Source: Blastobasis lacticolella (taxonomy: Eukaryota; Arthropoda; Insecta; Lepidoptera; Blastobasidae). Taken from it: a DNA stretch of 64,000 bases. Of the stretch, positions 57,920 to 64,000 are shown in pieces (the stretch's first letter is position 1; the number at the start of each line of letters is the position of its first letter). The translations under genes were made by a program, and so were the position numbers. Under the pieces are notes generated by a model that did no database searches, was not told where the DNA came from, and saw nothing but the letters and a program-made list of their open reading frames with translations. The stretch lies in the NCBI GenBank assembly GCA_905147135.1, contig LR990053.1:8506501-8570500 (forward strand), written 5' to 3'.

Positions 57920-58330
57920 ATTTTTTTAAAGTTATCACCTGATGGAAAGTGTTCACCGCTGCCTATACACATTAGTAACACTAGGGGTATCGTAAATGTG
58001 TTGTTCACATATTTTACACGTAGCAGCATATTCACGAAAGTGAAAGATATCGCTTTAAAAAAATACATCCATAACCTTTTCCGTGTACCCAAAAAGGTAC
58101 TCGATAGCAATCTCTTCCGATGAATTTCAGAAAAGTGATTGTGGGAGACCTAGCTCCTGGACAGTGCCACAAAATTTTTTTGCGTCGTACATTAGACAAA
58201 CAGGCAAGCGGACCACCTGATGGAAAGTGGTCACAGCTGAGTGAGGCATCAGCAAAACGAAACGTGTCGCAAATACGCTACTCACCTCTAAAACATCGGG
58301 ACACTTTGCACGTTGTGTTGTTGTAAGAAA
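57920..58330. repeat. two fragments of the GGCAAGCGG dispersed repeat
   Basis: Fragments at 57930-57972 (TCACCTGATGGAAAGTGTTC, CGCTGCCTATAC) and 58190-58235 (AGACAAACAGGCAAGCGGAC, CACCTGATGGAAAGTGGTCA) belong to the family seen at 45940, 47680 and 50885. Confidence 0.6.
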
Positions 58331-58339
58331 GCACTCCCC

Positions 58340-59240
58340 TGTAAAACTTAGGTACGCCAGGCATTGTGTAGTAATGTGCTCGTCTGCGCATTGTCGTTTT
58401 AGGTGGTCGAAAGAAAGTGCGATCCTTTTTGCACTGTGATTTCAATGGCGTAGACCTTTTTTCGAGGGGAATTAAATTCGCCCAACTGAAAATAAAAAAT
58501 CCTCAAACGGTGAAGATGAAGCAAAGAAAATCTTATCTATATACTCGTACTTTGAAGACTAAATAGATAATTCAAATAAAATCCTTTTTAAATTCGATAT
58601 GTTTTTTCCAACATCCAGATCTCGTGGACACGCCTTGAAAGCGCCGCAAATAAGTAGATTTACATAAAATTTACCAACCACAAATATGGCAACTGTTGAG
58701 CTTTATGAAGATTTTGAGTTCTTAATGGAAACAATCGAGAATACTATGGTTAAAATGATAAGGCACGTGTTACGCCACGACGACTACTTTAAAACAGTAC
58801 TGGAAGGAAAAAATTAGGGAAGAAGAGGAATAGGAGGACCTAGAAGGAGTTGCATCCAGCAAGTGTAGGAGCAAATGGGAGGCTCTTAAGTTTAGGATGA
58901 TGACGTGGAGTTCGAATAGTGTAAACCTAAGCTCACAATAAGTTATATAAAAGGTAAAGTAAAATAAAAGTGAATTATGTTTAATGCACTTTTAGGCGCA
59001 CATGAGACATCTAATTATTTCGGGTGACAGTTGTACCGATGAAAACTAGAGTTTTTAGCAGGAAATCAAAAGAGAATATTAAATCAAATAAGACAGTAAG
59101 ATCTTAGATATGGTCCAAACATTTTGTAAGCATAAATATCTGAAAGCCCTGAATTGATTTCGAACGTTGTATTACTAGTTGGAACTTCTTCTGAAAGTTT
59201 TGACATAATGTTTAGAGTTAAATTAGTAAGTACTGCTATC
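58340..59240. other. no gene seen
   Basis: Nothing recognised in this stretch. Confidence 0.4.
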
Positions 59241-59249
59241 TACTTCGAA

Positions 59250-59297
59250 ACTTTGTCCGTAGGAGACGTCGATACTTTGTCCGTAGGAGACGTCGAT
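59250..59297. repeat. 24-bp perfect tandem duplication
   Basis: ACTTTGTCCGTAGGAGACGTCGAT, given here in two parts as ACTTTGTCCGTAGG then AGACGTCGAT, occurs twice in direct succession (59250-59273 and 59274-59297) without mismatch. A short frame runs through it, but coding status is unsupported. Confidence 0.95.
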
Positions 59298-59599
59298 ACT
59301 ACTGAACAGTATTGGAATCGTCTAAAACCGTTAGTTTGGATCCGTCAAGGACTTACAGTTAGCACTGATTATTTTATCGTCTGACTTGATTTCCAAACAT
59401 TTGAACTTTAATAGGTACATAAATATCTGCGCCTAAAACTAGGCAAATTTTATTCAAGTAAAAAAAATCATCTTGGCGTTAATGTCCCGGTTGTACTCTC
59501 GACAACGAGGGCCCGGGGTCCGCTTTGACCATGATCCAAGTTTTGACGATCAGGTAATTACAGTAGAGCGACTACCATCTGACCTCCGTGACCCTACTA

Positions 59600-59822
59600 C
59601 CAGGGGAACCTGACCAGATTGGATCATGGTAACAAATTCAGTTGCCTGAATTTTGCAGGTTGCATCACGATGTTTTTCCCTCACCGTAAGAGCATTGGTT
59701 AGTATTCAACTAACGTACATAACACAGAAAAGAGTCATTGGTACATGGCCGCAGCGGGATTCGAACCCGGTACCTCTCGCTTACAAGTTGGATACTCAAC
59801 CGCCCGGCTACCGACGCTCTAA
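59600..59822 (-). mobile_element. tRNA-derived SINE (second family)
   Basis: On the minus strand the head (59755-59820) resembles a tRNA and has a B box GGTTCGAATCC (59757-59767) and an A-box-like GTAGCCGGGCGG. The body ACATAACACAGAAAAG, CTCACCGTAAGAGCATTGGT and a CTGAATTTTGCAGG segment (plus-strand wording) extends to about 59600. It is followed by related sequence at 60165-60305. Confidence 0.75.
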
Positions 59823-60164
59823 TTCAATTATTTAATATTATTGTAGCTTAGGTACTACGTAATGTTAAATGTAATATAATGGGTTATGTATAATTCCAAA
59901 GGATTTTGACTTTTATTACACTCATAATTCAAAAATCTCTTTAAAATATACTTGCGACCCGCTTTGGCTCGGCTTTCCTCTACTCCATTAGGTATACACC
60001 GTCACTTTTCCGCCACCGTACCCTTCGACGATGTGATAGATTTCATCTACATCATCTAGATGCCTGGCATCCAACTAACGTCACCAGCCTTTTTACCACG
60101 CACGAGCAAGATGTGGAATGAGCTCTCTCCCGAAGTCTTAACTCAAATTTTTCTTTGATTGAAT

Positions 60165-60305
60165 CACGGTTACACATTCAGTCGTCTGAATGTGCAGGTT
60201 TTCTCATTCAAATACAAGTTGCAATATTTCGTCACCATAAGAGCATGGGTTAGTATATAGCTTATGTACATAATCAGAATTTTTTTATATGGTATATGGC
60301 GTGCC
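60165..60305 (-). mobile_element. second, diverged copy of the same SINE body
   Basis: TCTGAATGTGCAGGTTTTCTC, CGTCACCATAAGAGCATGGG and TTAGTATATAGCTTATGTAC (plus-strand wording) correspond to 59645-59715 in order. The tRNA-like head is not recognisable. Confidence 0.6.
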
Positions 60306-60309
60306 GTTA

Positions 60310-63140
60310 TTGGTACAACTTTGGTTGGTATTGGTTGGCGGTACTGGGTTTAACGATTTACCAGCATTACGCCTTCTCGCTTCTTACATCACATATTATG
60401 TGCTGATCGAAATCCAATCTACAGGTTATTGTTCTCTTTCTATTATATTACGCTATAGCACTTGTCTCGCTCCCACACGGGTCCCGACTCGATACAAAAT
60501 CTGCAGGAATCATGTCCTTCCATAAAAGGTTAGGGAAAGGCTGAAATATATATACACTTTCGCACTACAACTGGACAGCTTTTTAGTCTGAAAGTATCGA
60601 AGAATATTAATCACGTTTCTTTAGTATTGCCCAGAATATGTACGCACTACTTCAGTAGTCAGTCTTTTTCTTTTTACCTTTTCACGCATGAATCGCTGAA
60701 CAAATTAAAAATAACCGAATTTTAGGCAAACTATGTCGTGGGCAAAAACAAGTAACAAGCTAGAAAACTTACCTAAAATCACAGTATTAAGAACGAGAGA
60801 TGTCTAATAGTATAACATCTCAGCCATGATCATGAAATTTTGAATAACGTATCACTAGACATCTGTAAAATCACTAAAATGCGTTTTTAACGTGGGTGTA
60901 GTATAGTGCGTAGGAGTAGGGTAGGGTAGCGTTAAGACACCACGCAATTGAAGTCGCGACGTGCCCTAGTACTTTGTAATATGCCTAATTATTTTATAAC
61001 TGCATATCGACAAATTAATTTATTTGAATAAATCTCTATCTCCAATTAGCATAGTTTATTATAAAGCAAAATCGCTGCTTTCAATAAACAGACAGTTTCT
61101 TCGCTTACTTGTTCTAAACCATGCAACGATATTTAAAACAGTATTCATTCATTTAGTTATAGAACTATTTCAATGAATCAAATTGCGAAATGTTGTCCAA
61201 ATATTATATTAATTATATATTATTAATTTATATATATAAGGTACTTATTGTAGATACTGAAAGTGCATCTACCTAAAAACCTACACACCATAAATACCCG
61301 AGGACTCGAACGTGTCGTTCACCATTTTGCAAACATTGCGGGCCTTGTCACTTCTATGCAAAGAGGGTTTACAAATAATTCAAATTGTGAAAAATAATAT
61401 TAGGCACTTTTGCTAAAATTGAACTTAATTTAGTTTGTTGGAATACTAGAAGAAAATTCTATAAATTTTTCCAAGTAAATATAATTAATGTGCTCGTAAG
61501 ACGCAAAGTATTTACTGTTCGTTAACCCTTAGTACTACAAAATCCTTTGTTAATTAATTTCATTGATGTGGCCCTAACCCAATTTATTTATTATATTATT
61601 AAATATCTGTAGTCTTGCGAAACCTTTTGTGTACCTGGTTACCAAAAGCCCACTTTATTATTTCGGCCCTCTTTAATCATAAGTTCGACCTATTGCTATA
61701 CATTTGCTTTGATTTCTGGGCGCTCTAACATCTCTTTAAGAAGGCGGTCTGGTGTTGACACCCCTTCGGGTACTCTAAGGAAGTATTAATACAGAAATTA
61801 ATTAAAATGTAATATTACCATAGCCAAATACAGTATTTAAATTATGCAACTTTAGCTCGTAGATTAGGTATACTTGAGTCGGTCAATTTAAAGAGCCCGT
61901 TTAGTTAGCTTCTTTGATTACTTCTCTAAATGATTTTAAAGTACGTTGTATTTTATGCAGTTTCACGAAAACATTTACCTATATTGATTGTGAGTTTCTA
62001 TGAAATGAGAGAGATTTTATGAAAGTCTTAGACCTCAGAGTAACCTAATCACTGACGACTGTGGAAATAAGATAGTTATAGCTAATATATTTTAATTATA
62101 TTTTATTCTCTCCGCAAATACTACACGGATTTACGGCAATAAATTACCTACGCCAATTCAATACCGGGAATACAGCGTTTTGTAAACAATTCAGATTTTA
62201 ATAAACCACATATGGGATTATCGCACACGAAAATTATTTGGAGTCACATTTGCAAAACAACCACAGCACAATTAGCAGGTGCTAATATAATAATTGTGTG
62301 TGTTTATCGATTGTTACTTCTCATTCGATTGTTAGTATGCCCAAATAGTTATCTTGCCGTTCTGCTGAGCAGTTCCAAGTTTGATCCCTGAAATCAATAA
62401 GTTTTATTCTGCCACAAATACAGATGCAGTCAGGTATATATTTTTGAAGTCACATAAAATCCACTGATTTAAATATCTTTTTTAATTTTACTGTACTCAG
62501 TGTCACTAGCGCCACTAACCAAGACGAATCTAACGACATCTCATATGTTAAAATCCATTGAGCCGTTAGAGCTGTGGCCCGTGCCAAAGAAATGGACATA
62601 CATACATACGCTATAAAACATAACCATATATTAATCAAGTTTAGAGAAAAACACAGAAGGAAATATAAACTTATTCAAACTTCTCTTTTATTACAGACCA
62701 CGTCCAATCCAATACTCACATACGATTATAATTTAGAAAAAAAGCTATCAACTTTCCAACGCGTAGCTTCTAAAAGCTAGAAGCGAGAAGTTGAACCCTT
62801 GTCAGAAGTTTTTCAATTACGGCGCGAGATAACATGCGCTAATACGCCGAAACATATTTATTAGACAGAAGTTTGTGGGAATATACGCATACGGAACTTC
62901 GCTGAGTACACTCTCAACTAAAGCCCGCGTTTACAGACATTGGCTTTGTTTGACAACGTAAGCAAGTTTTCGATTATAATTTGAAGGATATTACGGATCT
63001 ACACAGAAACTATTTATGAACATGAATAAAAAAAAACCTAACAATCAGACCCAGGCAACAGGAACTGCTAGGGTAATAACATTATAAAATCAATATCAAA
63101 CAACATCCGTTTTGTATAATACTCAACATTATAGAGTACA
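60310..63140. other. no gene seen
   Basis: AT-rich sequence without recognised genes. Short open frames (60289-60525, 62450-62780) have no motifs. Confidence 0.4.
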
Positions 63141-63144
63141 ACAT

Positions 63145-63290
63145 AGAGTTCTTCAAGAAAGGGGTAAAACGGATTTTACGGTGTCGATAGCAAGTGAGTG
63201 ATACCCCGGTTATTACAAATGACTATAGTCTGCGGTAACTGCTTACTATCAGGCAGGCCGTAAGCTTGTCTACCACCTTAGTGGTATAAA
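63145..63290. repeat. dispersed repeat, reverse copy of 46935-47060 type
   Basis: TTCTTCAAGAAAGGGGTAAA, then ACTGCTTACTATCAGGCAGG and CCGTAAGCTTGTCTACC, are the reverse complement order of the repeat at 46935-47060. Confidence 0.55.
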
Positions 63291-64000
63291 AAAACTTAAT
63301 AGATTAGACAGGCACCTGAAGGAATCCGGTAAAAGTCACCCATAACATCTATGATTCATGCACTTAGGTCTCACTTAACAAAAAAGATTATAATTTTGAT
63401 GAAGATTATTGTATATAAATTATATTTCATGGTTGTAATTGCGCATTGTAAGGACTGAACAATGCAAGCATGCAATATGCTTAAGTGCAAAGCTTAACGG
63501 CAGAACTGGGTATGCGGTGGTATCCATCCAAGCAGACTTCTCAGACATAACAGAGCCCTAGCACCAAAATTGAAAGATTTTTAACACATAGCATTATCAA
63601 TCAAAATAAATAAAACCATTAGCCCTAGGGAAATAGCTTCCTTAACCCTGCAAATATCAGTATAGAGGTCCCGAGGGAAACCCAAGAAACGATAGATTGA
63701 CATCGCTCAGTCAGGATTGACAACGCCGAAAACCAGGCTAAGTGGAGGAGAAAGACTAACTACAAGACCGTGGCAGAATTCATGATGAACCGCTTGGATG
63801 ATGATTATGATGCCAATCATATTTAATCATACCATGTTTATTATCTATCTGAATTTTCAACTTTAGAAGCGCTACCATTTTTAAGTACAAATAAAATAAA
63901 GGGTTGCCAAGACGTGAGAGATACCCGCTGATAGTGGTTTAAAATCTACAAATATGTTAATATTTGATGAGTATAGCTTGATTTCCTTATGTGCCGAAGA
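63291..64000. other. no gene seen
   Basis: Nothing recognised up to the window end. Confidence 0.4.

Noticed and set aside
59755..59820. Second tRNA gene candidate
   Set aside because: Same reasoning: a repeat body follows the B box, and a further body copy lies at 60165-60305.
1..64000. CRISPR array, operon or other prokaryotic system
   Set aside because: There are no regularly spaced repeats, no dense same-strand ORFs and no ribosome binding sites. Intron-containing genes and LINE, SINE and mariner content show a eukaryotic, lepidopteran-like genome.

Overview
The window looks like a piece of a moth or butterfly (Lepidoptera) chromosome. It is AT-rich, its genes are split by short introns with GT-AG junctions, and it is crowded with decayed non-LTR retrotransposons, SINEs, MITEs and a mariner element of the kinds common in that order. 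No bacterial, organellar or viral gene organisation is visible. The species cannot be named from the sequence alone.

The only genes that can be rebuilt with confidence form a tandem array of secreted neutral (pancreatic-type) lipases, all on the minus strand: copy A (567-3057), B (13111-15777), C (22493-25043) and D (31526-33232). Each has six exons with identical intron phases and encodes 342 aa (B: 344 aa), with a signal peptide, an HGW oxyanion-side motif, a GFSLGAH nucleophile elbow, a GLDPAGP aspartate and a CNH histidine. Each has a TATA-like box 46-59 bp upstream of its ATG. A fifth copy, E (38567-38930), is a truncated pseudogene holding only exon 6 and part of exon 5. A, B and C are nearly identical, D is more diverged, and E resembles D.

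The duplicated unit includes flanking DNA. The 3' flanks of B and C align for about 2 kb, including an old LINE remnant, and the 5' flanks of A and C align for about 0.8 kb. Because the copies can be compared with each other, several later insertions can be seen with filled and empty sites: a mariner upstream of A, a LINE with a 14-bp target duplication downstream of B, a 255-bp MITE downstream of C, a short retroposon in intron 5 of B, and a tRNA-derived SINE upstream of C. Gene C is mosaic, A-like at its 5' end and B-like in exons 3-5, which suggests recombination or gene conversion.

From 26 to 31 kb and 33.4 to 43 kb the DNA is mostly broken LINEs: endonuclease, reverse transcriptase, RNase H and zinc-knuckle fragments. 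From 43 to 64 kb almost nothing is coding. That part holds dispersed repeats, two imperfect tandem duplications, a palindromic MITE, tRNA-derived SINEs, and one plausible first exon of a plus-strand gene (ATG at 56844, splice donor at 56852) whose remainder would lie beyond the window.

The lipases are predicted to be secreted digestive enzymes, most plausibly of the larval midgut. That role is inferred from the family and was not observed here. I found no evidence for a novel multi-gene system. The most informative features are the recent, apparently concertedly evolving lipase array and the dated transposon insertions within it.
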